A stretch of 60,000 nt of DNA from Mesostigma viride (GCA_009746045.1 RPFO01000041.1:6777302-6837301), one strand, 5' to 3'. Positions 32,285 to 43,794 are shown, counted from the first letter of the stretch. Notes: generated by a model from the sequence alone, not told the origin. Translations and numbers: made by a program.

Positions 32285-33678
32285 ATGAGCAAACGCCTCT
32301 CGACGCAACGCAGCCTGGCGGCTGCGCTCAGCAATGAAAATACGTCTGCAGCTCCGGCTGCAGCTTCGCCCACCGGCCCAGAAGGCAGCGGCGCCACTAG
32401 CCAAGCTCTAGTGGTCGTCCAGCCCCCTGCTGCGCCCGCCTCGCCCGCAGCGTCGCCTGAACCCAAGCGCAGTCGCCCTGCCGAGCCGAGTTGGGTAGAG
32501 CTCGACTTTACCGCCGAAGCCAGCCAGCCCGGCTTCCTTGACGCGCTTACCGAGGAACGCATCCTGGTCTGCGTGTTCTATGGAACGCACGCCTCACTTC
32601 TTGCACTTTGCAAGCAGCTCTTCAACCAAGGTCGCCTCTTTGACCCTCGCTGGATTCGTATCCCCTCTTTCGACACCATTCCCAGCCTCCACCGCCCCTA
32701 CCTCCAGCAATTCGCTCTCTTTTCCCTCCTTGGACGCTCCATCGGGGAGCTTTGGCCCCCCAAGCCCCTCACCACCACCTTAACCGAATCCTCCATCCGC
32801 TCAGGCCCTCGACTCAGCAGCACGTGGCCCCCATCGCGGCAGATGTGGCGGCCATAGGCGGCACGCTGACTGCCGAGCTCCCCCTCCTCTCCACCGCCAC
32901 CTCCACCATCTCCACCGCCACCTCCACCCTCCTCGCCTCCTCCACCGCCACCACCTCCACCTCCGACGCCATCACCGCCCAGCTCCGTGACATCGACCAA
33001 CGTCTTAAGGACAACGCCATCGCTATCGAGGTTCTGCAGAACACCGCAGGCCTCACCGCCCAGGCGGTGAAGGACATTGCCGCCAAGCCAGCCCCGGCTG
33101 GCCTGGCCGGCGATGCGCCTCCCATCACCACCTGGGCGGACATGCTTAAGCAACATACCACCTCCACCACCTCCGCCGTCGCAGCCCAGCTCCAGCGGCA
33201 GACGCTTGACCTCCGCGAGGAGGCCGAGCTCTCCAAGCGCAGCCTCAACGCCATCCTCAAGAACTTCGACCTGGTGGAAGGTGAGAATTCCGAGAAGCTT
33301 GCACGTGCGTTTGAGAGCAAAATCCTTGCACGCATGGGCCTCCTTGGTGAGATTAAGCTGACCGCCCACCGCCTCCCCCGCGCGCGGGGTAAGGCAGGGG
33401 CGCCTCCGCTTCTTCTCATCTTTGACAGCCCAGCGGACAAGGTTTCGTTCCTCAGACGCCGCAAGCGGCTCGAGAACACTCCCTTCACCGTGGACGACGA
33501 CTTCAATGACCCTGGCGCAGCAACAACGGCGACGGGAGCTATGGCCGACCTACCTCCAGCTCCGGCAGACCAAGGCGGGGCAGCCGGTGTACTGGAAGGG
33601 GGCGGCCATCCGTACGTCGGCCACAAGCCCTGGCAGGCGACCCCCGCGGCCCCAGCGACTCCGGCAGCCCCAGCCTAG
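32285..33678 (+). pseudogene. LINE ORF1 protein (coiled coil plus RRM-like C-terminus), one frameshift
   Basis: ATG at 32285 (MSKRLSTQRSL) opens an Ala/Pro-rich N-terminus and a region with SWVELDFTAEASQ. The frame changes near 32750-32830 into a Thr/Ser-rich stretch, a coiled-coil-like helix (ITAQLRDIDQRLKDNAIAIEVL), and a C-terminal ORF1-type domain: KLTAHRLPRARGKAGAPPLLLIFDSP, then VSFLRRRKRLENTPFTVDDDF. A similar protein is encoded at 38735-39934. ORF1 proteins bind LINE RNA. No ORF2 follows; the 3' UTR starts at once. Confidence 0.7.
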
Positions 33679-34123
33679 GGGAATACAGCAGCAGTAGTGT
33701 AGAATAGATAGACAGTGGCCTTGTACATGCCCGCCTACTACAGGCACTATACCCGCTTAGCCTAGCCTTTTTAGTCATGTACATGTGTGCCTATGATGAG
33801 CCACCCTCCAGATGATCCCTAGCTTTAATATTTAATTATGCCGTGCCCATGCAGGGGGTCACTCCCTGCTGAGAAGCCATGCCCTAGCTTTTGTATAGCT
33901 GTGCTGATCTTCCCCACCTATGACAGGCTCCCCTTAGCTGGGTGTTGCTTGAAACTCTGGGTGGTGCAGGTGCCCTAGTGCACCTAGAGCAAGTGTTGTT
34001 TACATTCCCACCCTTGCAGGAAGTAGCTTAGAATGTATGATAGGCCATATGCCCCTTCTCTGGGCTATGTGCTACATATACTCCCAACGGAGTTATGTTA
34101 CAATTCAATTCAATTCAATTCAA
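33679..34123 (+). repeat. LINE 3' UTR and CAATT tail (copy 2)
   Basis: Positions 33912-34123 match 1288-1484 in the same orientation and about 41912-42088 inverted. It ends with about five CAATT repeats. The join of ORF1 to this UTR without RT looks like an internally deleted, ORF1-only element. Confidence 0.6.
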
Positions 34124-34211
34124 TGAGTGAGCCTGCCACGCTGCACCCATTTCATGATTGATTGTAGTTCTCGTTACCCTAGAAACAAACACAAGAAGAG
34201 GGAGGGAGGGT
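34124..34211 (+). repeat. About 60-bp sequence repeated at 47.38 kb
   Basis: The stretch from about 34122 to 34180 (GAGTGAGCCTGCCACGC...) is repeated at about 47384-47440. It is followed by a short GGGA run up to the CACTA-2 border. Confidence 0.7.
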
Positions 34212-34227
34212 CACTAGGAGTTAATTT

Positions 34228-34735
34228 TACGGGGCGTAAACGCCCCGGTTGAGGTTACCGGGGCGGTTACTGGCCAGTAACCATGTACGTTTAAGGTTAC
34301 CGGCCAGGTAACCGGCCGGTAACCCGGAATGCAACAGACTAAATACCGGCCGGTAATGGTTACCGGGCGGTAATAGTTACCGGAACGTTTACTGGGCGGT
34401 AACTTTTACCGGAGCCGTAACCATGCCCGTAACCTATCTGGGTTACGGTCATGGTTACGGCCCAAGTAGAAGTTACCGGGCGGTAAACTGGTATGGTTAC
34501 GGGACCAGTTCTGAGAACCGGGATGGGTTACCGGCATGGTTACGGGACCAGTTCTGATAACCGGGCCTGGCTACTGGCCTGGTTACGGGTCCGTCAACCG
34601 TCCCGTAACCTGCAGTAGTTACGGCCCAGTAGTTGACCCTGGCTACTGCGGTGGTTACGGGGCCGGTTATGCCCCAGTAATAATAGTAACCCATGCCTAC
34701 AACGCAGCCTGTCCGGGTTATGGCCCCGAATTCTA
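34228..34735 (+). repeat. Left subterminal GGTTACCGG array of CACTA-2
   Basis: About 35 units based on GGTTAC(C/G)GG and its complement CCGGTAACC, many of them palindromic, with variable spacers. The same type of array lies at 46721-47034 near the other end. Confidence 0.7.
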
Positions 34736-35456
34736 AAATGCATTGACCCCGGCTATGGTGAGTGGCTTGCATGATATGGTGCTTTTCAAGATGCATTTTT
34801 GAATTAGGCATTTCATTAAAATGTTTAAGAAGTCATTAATAATCAATTGCACGAATCACTTCCATCCGATGTTGTCAACGTGGGCTTCATGATGAAATCG
34901 TGGAGATGACGCACATGAAGTTCACGGAACATCTTAGGTAATAAATTAAGCCGTTACGGCAGTAGAACCTTGGCCGATGAGGGTGGCGTCTTGAAGCTGT
35001 TGTCACCCTCAAGTCCGCTCGGCCAGGGGTAATCGCCCATGTTGATTTGAAAGGTACCGCCGTCCATATGGCGGCTCCGCTTTTGGTGCGAGTTGACCAA
35101 CTTCCCGTCTTAATCATTCCGGATTGCCTGCAGTTCATTCCGCCTTTGTCCAAGTAAGACAGCAACTGTCACGCACTCATAGAAAACGCAAAATGCCCCG
35201 AATGCAGTTACGGCCATACGGTAGCGAGGAATAGCAGTTGAAATTTCTAGTACACAGGCAACTAGTAAGAAAAGGGACGATGCGTGCACCACCACCAATA
35301 CGTACGTGCATCCCTCTCTTGAAAATGACAGCATCTTCCATGCCGTCCAAGAAAAACGCAACGTATTTAACATGAACCCGAATGCAGTTACGGTCGTAGA
35401 CTAGTGAGGACTGGCAGCTGAAAGTTCTAGTTGATGGGCTGAGAATAAGGAAAAAA
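34736..35456. other. CACTA-2 interior, no recognised gene
   Basis: Only short frames are present. Two short segments resemble each other (CCGAATGCAGTTACGG(C/T)C near 35197 and 35380). Confidence 0.4.
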
Positions 35457-35469
35457 ATGATGCGTGCAC

Positions 35470-36725
35470 TCACCTACCCTATTACGTCCCTCCCATGGCA
35501 AGGAACCAGCAAAACCACCCACATACCCTGTTGTGTCCCTCCCTTGACAAGGAACAAGCACGTGCACATGCCCCACCCCACATGCATGCCTCCCTTGACA
35601 AGAATCGAACGGGCACGTGCACCCACCTACCCTATGTGCACCCCTCCTTTGACAAGGAACAAGCACGTGCACATGCCTACCCCACATGCATGCCTCCCTT
35701 GACAAGAATCGAACGAGCACGTGCACCCACCCACCCTGTGTGCACCCCTCCTTTGACAAGGAACAAGCACATGAACTCACCTACACTACGCGCGTCCCTC
35801 CCTTGACAAGGAATAGGCACGTGCACATGCCTACCCCACATCCATGCCTCCCCTGACCAGTAACAAGCACGTGCACCCACCTACCCTACGTGCATCCCTC
35901 CTGTGACATGGAACAAGCACGTGCACCCACCAACCCTATGTACGTGCCTCTTGACAAGCAACAAGCACGTGCACCCACCTACCCTAAGTGCCCCCCTCCT
36001 TCGACAAGGAACACGCATGTGCACTCACCTACCGTACGTGAATCCCTCCCTTGGCAAGGACCAAGCACGTGCACCCACCTACCCGATGTCCGCCCCTCCC
36101 TTGATAAGGTACAAGCATGCCCACCCACCTACCCTACCTGCATCCCTCCCTTGACATGGAACAACCATGTGCACATTCCTACTCCACATGCCCCCCTCCT
36201 TTGACAAGGAACAAGCATGTGCACTCATCTACCGCACGTGCATCCCTCCCTTGACAAGGAACAAGCAAGCCCACCCACCTACCCTACCTGCATCCCTCCC
36301 TTGACATGAAACAAGCACGTGCACATGCCTACCCCACATGCATGCCTCCCTTGACAAGGAACGAGCACGTGCACCCACCCACCCTGTGTGCACCCCTCCT
36401 TTGACAAGGAACAAGCACATGAACTCACCTACACTACGTGCGTCCCTCCCTTGACAAGGAATAAGCACGTGCACATGCCTACCCCACATCCATGCCTCCC
36501 CTGACCAGTAACAAGCACGTGCACTCACCTACCCTACGTATGTGCCTCTTGACAAGGACCAAGCTCGTGCACCCACCTACCATACGTGAATCCCTCCCTT
36601 GACAAGGTACACGCATGCCCACCCACCTACCCTACGTGGGCCCCTCCCTTGATAAGGTACAAGCATGACCAGCCACCTACCCCGCGAGCCTCCCTACTTT
36701 GACAAGGAACAAGCACGTGGGCCCG
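35470..36725 (+). repeat. Minisatellite with GCACGTGCAC core
   Basis: More than 20 imperfect units of about 45-60 bp, each with a CCCTCCCTTGACAAGGAAC part, then AAGCACGTGCAC, then CACCTACCCTACGTG. Most units hold CACGTG, the G-box/E-box palindrome. Long open frames here are products of the repeat and are not genes. Confidence 0.85.
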
Positions 36726-37734
36726 CTAGCATGGCAGCAAGGAAGACATTACCTAACATGGCATGGCCAAAGCAAAAGAGACAGAGAAGTCAATGGAGAG
36801 AGAGCTCCTAAGAACTCCTAGTAAAATTGGAAACCATGGAGGGCAAAAAACGTTCAACAACTTACGATGGGCATCGGCACATACAGAGAAGCCCAGGTGT
36901 GCCAGGTGTAAAATAAGCGAGATTGAAGTGTCGCCTACCTCGTGGGAGACTTTTGGTATCTGGTAAACAATGAAAGCGAGTGGAAAGATGGACAACGTGA
37001 AAATAACATACAATCGACTGCAATGCATGCAAAGAGGACAGAATCAGTAATAAAGCGCGCTGCATTCAGGCAGCGCTGAGCAATTGAACGGTGAACAATT
37101 TAATCCGGAACGCATTGTCTACGCGACTCGATGCGACTAAACGTGGCATGCATACGCGGTCGCTGACTGAAGACATTGTGTACCTGGCTCAGCAAGGTGC
37201 GCTTGCAGCCGCTTTCTTAAATATGCCGCAGGCGCACGATGTAACGAATTGAAGTTTGCATGTAGTAACAAAGGCAAGAAAAGCGGTGTAGCTGGCTACC
37301 GACTACGCCATAGTAAGCTGTATCGGAGTTGGCGCTGCCGATGGCTGGAAACGGATGACCGAATCATGCTAAACTGGGGCTCCAAAAGGGCTTGTCATGC
37401 ATCCTAGTGCGCCTTTTGCTTTTTTTTCTTCAAGCATCGTGAGCATGCGGGTTTAGGGGGGCGCTTATTCTTTCACCACTATCAGTCGGCTGGACTGCAA
37501 TCGGCATAGCCAGCGCAAGGTGATGCAAGGGCAGGCAAACTTTACCAGCTCGTTCAAGGCTCGTTGATGAAATTCAAACATCTAGGCGTCGCGTCTGCAA
37601 CGGCTCATCGCAATTCGAATTCGCAAGCAGAACCCTCGTTACACGTGGCGCATGCAGAGATCTGCTTCGGGCGGCTTGGCGTATCTCACTGCGTCGTGAC
37701 TCGAGTACATAGTCAGCCTAGTTAGTACTCTGGG
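36726..37734. other. CACTA-2 interior, no recognised gene
   Basis: I see no supported coding frame, RNA gene or known repeat here. Confidence 0.4.
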
Positions 37735-38548
37735 GGCCTCGAGTTCGGCAGTCCCCTATTCGGAAATCCCGGATCATATGTACTCCACCCTATGTACTCT
37801 TGGAGTACATAGTGTGCCACCCTATGTACTCTTGGAGTACATAGGGTGGAGTACATAGTCACTCCTTCCTATGTAATACGGCCGTGTCTCACCGCGTCGG
37901 CAGTCCCCTATTCGGAAATCCCGGATCATATGTACTCCACCCTATGTACTTTTGGAGTACATAGGGTGGAGTACATAGTCACTCCTTCCTACGTAATACG
38001 GGCGTGTCTCACCGCGTCGGCAGTCCCCTATTCGGAAATCCCGGATCATATGTACTCCACCCTATGTACTTTTGGAGTACATAGGGTGGAGTACATAGTC
38101 ACTCCTTCCTATGTAATACGGGCGTGTCTCACCGCGTCGGCAGTCCCCTATTCGGAAATCCCGGATCATATGTACTCCACCCTATGTACTTTTGGAGTAC
38201 ATAGGGTGGAGTACATAGTCACTCCTTCCTATGTAATACGGGCGTGTCTCACCGCGTCGGCAGTCCCCTATTCGGAAATCCCGGATCATATCTACTCCAC
38301 ACTATGTACTCTTGGAGTACATAGTGTGCCACCCTATGTACTCTTGGAGTACATAGTGTGGAGTACATAGTCACTCCTTCCTATGTAATACGGGCGTGTC
38401 TCACCGCGTCGGCAGTCCCCTATTCGGAAATCCCGGATCATATGTACTCCACACTATGTACTCGATCTTGGAGTACATAGTGTGCCACCCTATGTACTCT
38501 TGGAGTACATAGGGTGGAGTACATAGTCACTCCTTCCTATGTAATACC
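37735..38548 (+). repeat. 120-bp satellite with a strong hairpin in each unit
   Basis: Six units, the first ones exactly 120 bp apart (CACTCCTTCC at 37860, 37980, 38100 and 38220), the later ones longer. Each unit holds ATGTACTCCACCCTATGTACT, a 3-5 base loop and its complement, a perfect stem of about 21-23 bp. The longer units carry an additional GTGTGCCACC hairpin. Short TAATCATGCG and TAATCATCAGAG repeats follow up to 38630. Confidence 0.9.
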
Positions 38549-38734
38549 GGCGTAATCATGCGTAATCATGCGTAATCATGCGTAATCATCAGAGTAATCA
38601 TCAGAGTAATCATCAGAGTAATCATCGTCCAGACAAGCTGCACTGCCCCTAAGACCCTAACTTACACAAGATGATGGAGTAGTTTGGTGTTGAAAGGGAA
38701 GGTCGAAAGCCTGCGCTTAATGCACCACCCGTAA

Positions 38735-39934
38735 TTACGAGCGAAAGTACAGCCACCATGGAAAATCCCGTTGACATCGCGCAAAAACAGGACAAGAGAA
38801 AGCGGCAAGTGGCCGAAGCAGTCCGCCGGTGGCGGTTGAAAAAGAGGGGGAAGAAGAGGGGGACGACTCAATGCATACGTAGTCAGGCGATGGAGGGTGG
38901 CAACGCCGCTCCCCCTGGACGATGGTGCTGTTCCACACCGCGCTCCTCGCCTTCAGTTGAGCCGGCGTGTAGTCCTCGTCGAGGCTGAAGTCGCCGGGCT
39001 GGAGCAGACGACTTGCTCCCAGCACGAGGCGTTTGTCGTGCATGGAGGCCATGGTGACGACGACCAGGCCCGGAGGGCCTGGCAGCCGAATGGCTCGTTC
39101 AATGACAACACGGTTCTGGAGCTGCATCTTCCCCAGAAACGCTGGGCCGCGCAGCTCCTCGGCAAGTGAGTGTACTGTCTCATGTGCTGCCGCGCCTGTC
39201 TGGAAGCCTTTGATTACCATATTGCGCTGGCGTTGCTGCACTGCACTCTGGGTGACTGCAGCGGTAGCTGCAGACTTGGCCGCCTGTTGAACGATGGTGG
39301 TCAACTGCTTGCCGGTGACGTCGGCAAACGTGGTAGTTTTGGCGGGGGCTGCCATGGCTTTCTTCAGCTCCAGCAATTGTGCCGTCGCAGCTGCAGACGC
39401 CTCCGTCAGGACCTTAATGTCGCCCTGCACGGTCGTAAAAGACTGTGCGACGTCCTGCAGCTGCACGTGAACATCGGTCGCGGGGGCTGGCCTGGCGATG
39501 GTCGTCGCCGGCAGCTCGACAAGTTCAGGGCAGCACGAAATAAGACAGGCAAGCCGACGCTGGCGCTCATCCCAATGAGGCCATTCATCCGAAGCAGCCT
39601 CCATAACCTGGCCGCTCTTAGGGTGGCGAATCGGGGCGTCGTTGTCGTTGCGGAGCTTCAGCACGCTTGTCACAGCGGCGTCATTGTAGGCGAATAAGGT
39701 ATCGATGTCTGCCAGGCTCAAACGCTGGCCTGGCATGTAGAATGAGTAAGAAATGGCGTCCGGCAAGGAGGTTTCAGCAGCTATCGGAGTTGCTTCCGAA
39801 GTTGCTTCCGAAGTCTTGGATCGCTTGTTAGCGGCGTTCTTGGCGACGACAATGTTGTGGGCGATTTTGTTTGCAGCAATCTGGGCATCAATAGAATCGG
39901 CGGCAAGAGCTGAAGACGATGCGGGGACCTCCAT
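38735..39934 (-). CDS. LINE ORF1 protein
   Basis: A single 399-residue frame from ATG 39934 (MEVPASSSALAADS) to 38735. After an Ala-rich N-terminus and an NLS-like NKRSKTS comes a helical coiled-coil-like region (VQLQDVAQSFTTVQGDIKVLTEA) and the ORF1-type C-terminal domain: RQRNMVIKGFQTG, ERAIRLPGPPGLVVVTMASMHDKRLVL, then GDFSLDEDYTPAQLKARSAVW. The DEDYTPAQ segment matches the EDLTPEQ pattern of L1-like ORF1 proteins. The last 60 residues look like read-through beyond the domain. It is related to 32285-33678. No RT follows. Confidence 0.65.
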   Translation of the reverse strand: MEVPASSSALAADSIDAQIAANKIAHNIVVAKNAANKRSKTSEATSEATPIAAETSLPDAISYSFYMPGQRLSLADIDTLFAYNDAAVTSVLKLRNDNDAPIRHPKSGQVMEAASDEWPHWDERQRRLACLISCCPELVELPATTIARPAPATDVHVQLQDVAQSFTTVQGDIKVLTEASAAATAQLLELKKAMAAPAKTTTFADVTGKQLTTIVQQAAKSAATAAVTQSAVQQRQRNMVIKGFQTGAAAHETVHSLAEELRGPAFLGKMQLQNRVVIERAIRLPGPPGLVVVTMASMHDKRLVLGASRLLQPGDFSLDEDYTPAQLKARSAVWNSTIVQGERRCHPPSPDYVCIESSPSSSPSFSTATGGLLRPLAAFSCPVFARCQRDFPWWLYFRS

Positions 39935-40150
39935 AGCTACGTTTAATAGCACCTAGACGAGGGCAGGGGGCGCAGGCACACTGATCACGTGCGTGGTGCC
40001 GCCATAATGTGCAGAAAAATAGCGAGATCTGCTGGGCAGGCCGCTGGCGATAACTTGCGAAATCCAGGGCGATGGCTGCCAAAAATTAGATCGGCGTGTT
40101 CGTCATCAAAAGGCGAGTCTATTGCAATTTACCCGACCAAATTTCATCAT

Positions 40151-40710
40151 GGATGGATGGATGGAGGGAGGGAGGGAGGGAGGGAGGGAGGGAGGGAGGG
40201 AGGGAGGGAGGGAGGGAGGGAGGGAGGGAGGGAGGGAGGGAGGGAGGGAGGGAGGGAGGGAGGGAGGGAGGGAGGGAGGGAGGGAGGGAGGGAGGGAGGG
40301 AGGGAGGGAGGGAGGGAGGGAGGGAGGGAGGGAGGGAGGGAGGGAGGGAGGGAGGGAGGAGGGAGGAGGGAGGGAGGGAGGGAGGGAGGGAGGGAGGGAG
40401 GGAGGGAGGGAGGGAGGGAGGGAGGAGGGAGGGAGGGAGGGAGGGAGGGAGGGAGGGAGGGAGGGAGGGAGGGAGGGAGGGAGGGAGGGAGGGAGGGAGG
40501 GAGGGAGGGAGGGAGGGAGGGAGGAGGGAGGGAGGGAGGGAGGGAGGGAGGGAGGGAGGGAGGGAGGGAGGGAGGAGGGAGGGAGGGAGGGAGGGAGGGA
40601 GGAGGGAGGGAGGGAGGGAGGGAGGGAGGGAGGGAGGGAGGGAGGGAGGGAGGAGGGAGGAGGGAGGGAGGGAGGGAGGGAGGGAGGGAGGGAGGGAGGG
40701 AGGGAGGGAT
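40151..40710 (+). repeat. Long GGGA simple repeat
   Basis: About 560 bp of GGGA units with occasional GGA slips, flanked on both sides by ATGG repeats. The strand is entirely purine, so triplex or G-quadruplex formation is possible. The open frames coding for Gly/Arg/Glu repeats are artefacts. Confidence 0.95.
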
Positions 40711-40748
40711 GGATGGATGGATGGATGGATGGATGGATGGATGGATGG

Positions 40749-41360
40749 TGTTACGGCCCTAACCCATGTTTGGGCGTAACAATTCCTAAAATAAATTAGT
40801 TTGGTCAGTCGCAAGTCATTTTGATATTGTTTGAGACTTTCGATAGTTATTATGTTAGATTCGGGGACTTGGCCGAGTTATTCCATCAACCGGCCCAGGT
40901 ACCCGTGGCTTTGCTTTCGGTTTGGTGTGTTACTGGTCTGTACCCGGGACTGCCAGGTACCGGGTGCCAGACTGGCGGATACTATGTGCATCTACGGCTG
41001 ATATTAATTGCAGCGCTAGAGGCTCGGCCCCCGGCCGACCCGCTGGCATGCACGCCGTCTTGGACAAATGTCGTAGGTGACAATGGCTTCCTATCTTTGG
41101 TTTGGAATAAAATCGACTTGAGTAAAACTCGTCTGCCGAACCAGGGGTCAAATCTGGGCTGCACTAACGCCCTTCGTGCATTCCATGTATATGCATAATT
41201 TATCTAGTTGTGCATTCAGGGCCTAGCTAGTAATTCCGCATACTAGCTAGAATTCAGGGCTACATTCACGTAGTCCGGGCGGATAGCAGATTCCGAGTTT
41301 ATTCAGGTGTAACCCACGCTAGACTAGGGTCTTTCAGAGCCGAAGGTGCGGCTCGTAACA
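40749..41360. mobile_element. Solo LTR inserted in an ATGG microsatellite
   Basis: A 612-bp segment that begins TGTTACGG and ends CGTAACA, i.e. TG...CA with a 7-bp inverted end (TGTTACG), typical of Gypsy-type LTRs. Both flanks read GATGG, consistent with a 5-bp target duplication, though the ATGG repeat makes that weaker evidence. No internal domain or second copy is in the window. The frames inside are short. Confidence 0.65.
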
Positions 41361-41911
41361 GATGGATGGATGGATGGATGGATGGATGGATGTTCTTAAT
41401 TAATTAATTAATTAATTAATTAATGGTCAAATTAAAGGCAATCATGGTACATGAAGCGAGACAAATCATGCCTGGACGCATGGCGATGTAAGAGCCCCCC
41501 CTCCCCCACGCCAGGAGGAAGGGGTGCGTGACTGAGTAGAGTAGTTAGGATTTTGTATTAAGAGAGACAACTTTGTATATTATCAAGGAGACAACTTTGT
41601 ATATAAGATTAGAGTGAGATCAGCTAGTCTTCGCGGCTCAGTTCTAATGCACCCACCCCCATCAGTCCATGGAATACGTGCTCCTGCTCCAGATCCTTAA
41701 TTAAGGCCAAAATGAGTCCCTTCCAAACAACGTTTGCACTTAGATAGTTAGATGAATTATGCCCGACGAAGCTGGAACTTAACAGCCACAATGAATTACG
41801 GTTGTTCAGACCTTGTACAACGCCTCAGGGCATTTGGAGCCCTGAATGGTAACAAATGCTAACAAGGTAGTGTTGCTATCAATAATGATTTTAAAAATTA
41901 ATATGATGTCA
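41361..41911. other. Simple repeats and unassigned sequence
   Basis: An ATGG microsatellite (41361-41392) is followed by a TTAA run (about 41396-41424), then unassigned sequence with a near-duplicate AGACAACTTTGTATAT pair near 41565 and 41589. Confidence 0.6.
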
Positions 41912-42088
41912 TTAATTAATTAATTAATTAGTTATCAACATCACTCCGTTGGGAGTAAATGTAGCACATATCCCTGAGAAGGGGCATATGGCTTTTAATA
42001 CATTCTAGGCTACTTCATGCAAGGGTGGGAATGTAAGCTACCCCTGCTCTAGGTGCACCAGGGCACCTGCACCGTAGCCACCATGTCA
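41912..42088 (-). repeat. LINE 3' end (copy 3)
   Basis: The complement matches 33960-34115 and 1330-1484 (CTCCGTTGGGAGTA...GGTGCACC). Its tail is an ATTA repeat instead of CAATT. It is 5'-truncated relative to copies 1 and 2. Confidence 0.7.
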
Positions 42089-43506
42089 TATTACAACCAA
42101 AACTGGTCGTTAACATGCAAGCATCTGAAGCATGGTCGCAAAACTTCATGTGCAAAATCTCATGTCATAAGGAGCCCAACATTATGACAATTGCCAGGCT
42201 TTGTAAAGATTTTTTATTTAACGATGACTACAGCACAAACAGTGAGCGAAACCCTGGTGCATGTGAATGCCTGAGTGGCGACTGTTCCTAACAGAATGCA
42301 AGATGTAAGGTAGACATTGCGAGTATGCCACAAATGTGTGATGTGCAGTGCACATGCATGTGAGCTACCATGGTCCGGATTCTCCCGATTTCTGGCCTGC
42401 GCTGGTTGTCTCCTTGATGTATACCCCATGACACCATACTTCTAAACTACTTAAGAACCTTGGCACATTGCAAAATGGGAAAGAAAGCTGAACAATACAT
42501 GCAACATCACTCACTAACACAGCCATGTGATTGCTACCAACACGTACCATGTACGTCCTGTGTGAAATTATTGGCAACGACACGCCAAGCAAACGCCAAG
42601 GTATAGTATAACTGCGACAGGCTGGCACATGTCACCTGGCATCCACGTATGCTCACCCCAAGGCATTGGCATATCCCCATGTCTATATCCGTTGCCCTTT
42701 GTGCGTACCGAGTCACCCATGCAGTCACCCACCCATGCATCCACCTGGCCCACCCACACAAGTACTCATACACTTGCGCACCTGAGTACCCAGCCACCCA
42801 CTGGTCCACCCACCCGGTGACCCAGCCAGCCAGCCACGCACCTACTAAACCAACCTATCTAACCACTCGTGCACCCAGGCACCCAGCCACATACCCACCC
42901 ACTGGGACATCCACCCACCCAGCTAGCCACATATGCAATCTACCCACCTAGGCAATAAGGAGGCATTCACCCATCCTTTTATCCAGGCACCCATTACTAA
43001 AACCACGCAGCCACCTAACCACCCAGCCAGCTGGCCCCATGTGTGCCCACCAGGCCGCCCACCCCTGACCCACCCACGCCCCTTCCCACTCGACCACTCT
43101 TTCCCCCCATACCCTTATACCCACCGACCTGCACCCACTCACCCTCACACATCCACATCCTCTCAGCCAGTCACCCACCCATCTCACCCCTAACATGCAC
43201 AGCCCTCCACCCGCGATAGGTGAGTCGATCCCAACTACAAAACCACCCACCCACCCATATCCGTGCACCCACCCACCCATCTACCTTCCCCATCGCTCAC
43301 CCCACCCACTTCTAATCACAGCTACACATCCACCCGCCACAAACCAACGGTGCAAATCCTCCAGCCCATGCAACAGTTTCACTCAGGCATCCAACAATGC
43401 ACCCACCTAGGAGTTCCCAAACCCCGTCGATCCCCCAGCCACCTGGCGATTCACTTATAAGCAACCACCCTTGCACCCATCCACCCACCATAACCACCCA
43501 CCCACC
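42089..43506. other. Unassigned sequence and CCACCCA-rich low-complexity region
   Basis: Positions 42367-42418 repeat 19024-19075 exactly. From about 42660 to 43500 the plus strand is dominated by CACCCACC-like motifs with little periodicity. The open frames there (Pro/Thr/His-rich) are compositional artefacts. Confidence 0.6.
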
Positions 43507-43750
43507 CTCCCTCCCTCCCTCCCTCCCTCCCCCCCTCCCTCCCTCCCTCCCTCCCTCCCTCCCTCCCTCCCTCCCTCCCTCCCTCCCTCCCTCCCTCCCT
43601 CCCTCCCTCCTCCCTCCCTCCTCCCTCCCTCCCTCCCTCCCTCCCTCCCTCCCTCCCTCCCTCCCTCCTCCCTCCCTCCCTCCCTCCCTCCCCTCCCTCC
43701 CTCCCTCCCTCCTCCCTCCCTCCCTCCCTCCTCCCTCCCTCCCCCCTCCC
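43507..43750 (+). repeat. TCCC simple repeat
   Basis: About 240 bp of CCCT units with occasional CCT slips. It is the opposite strand of the GGGA type seen at 40151-40710. Confidence 0.95.
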
Positions 43751-43794
43751 GCCACCCCACCCACCCACCCTCTCCAACTGCATGTGGACTGCCT

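Noticed and set aside
37735-38548. CRISPR-like array of regular repeats
   Set aside because: Units are contiguous 120-bp tandem copies with hairpins, with no unique spacers or cas genes, in a eukaryotic context.
40096-40814. Long open frames on both strands coding for Gly-Arg-Glu or Pro-Ser-Leu repeats
   Set aside because: They are translations of the GGGA simple repeat, open in several frames at once, with no unique sequence.
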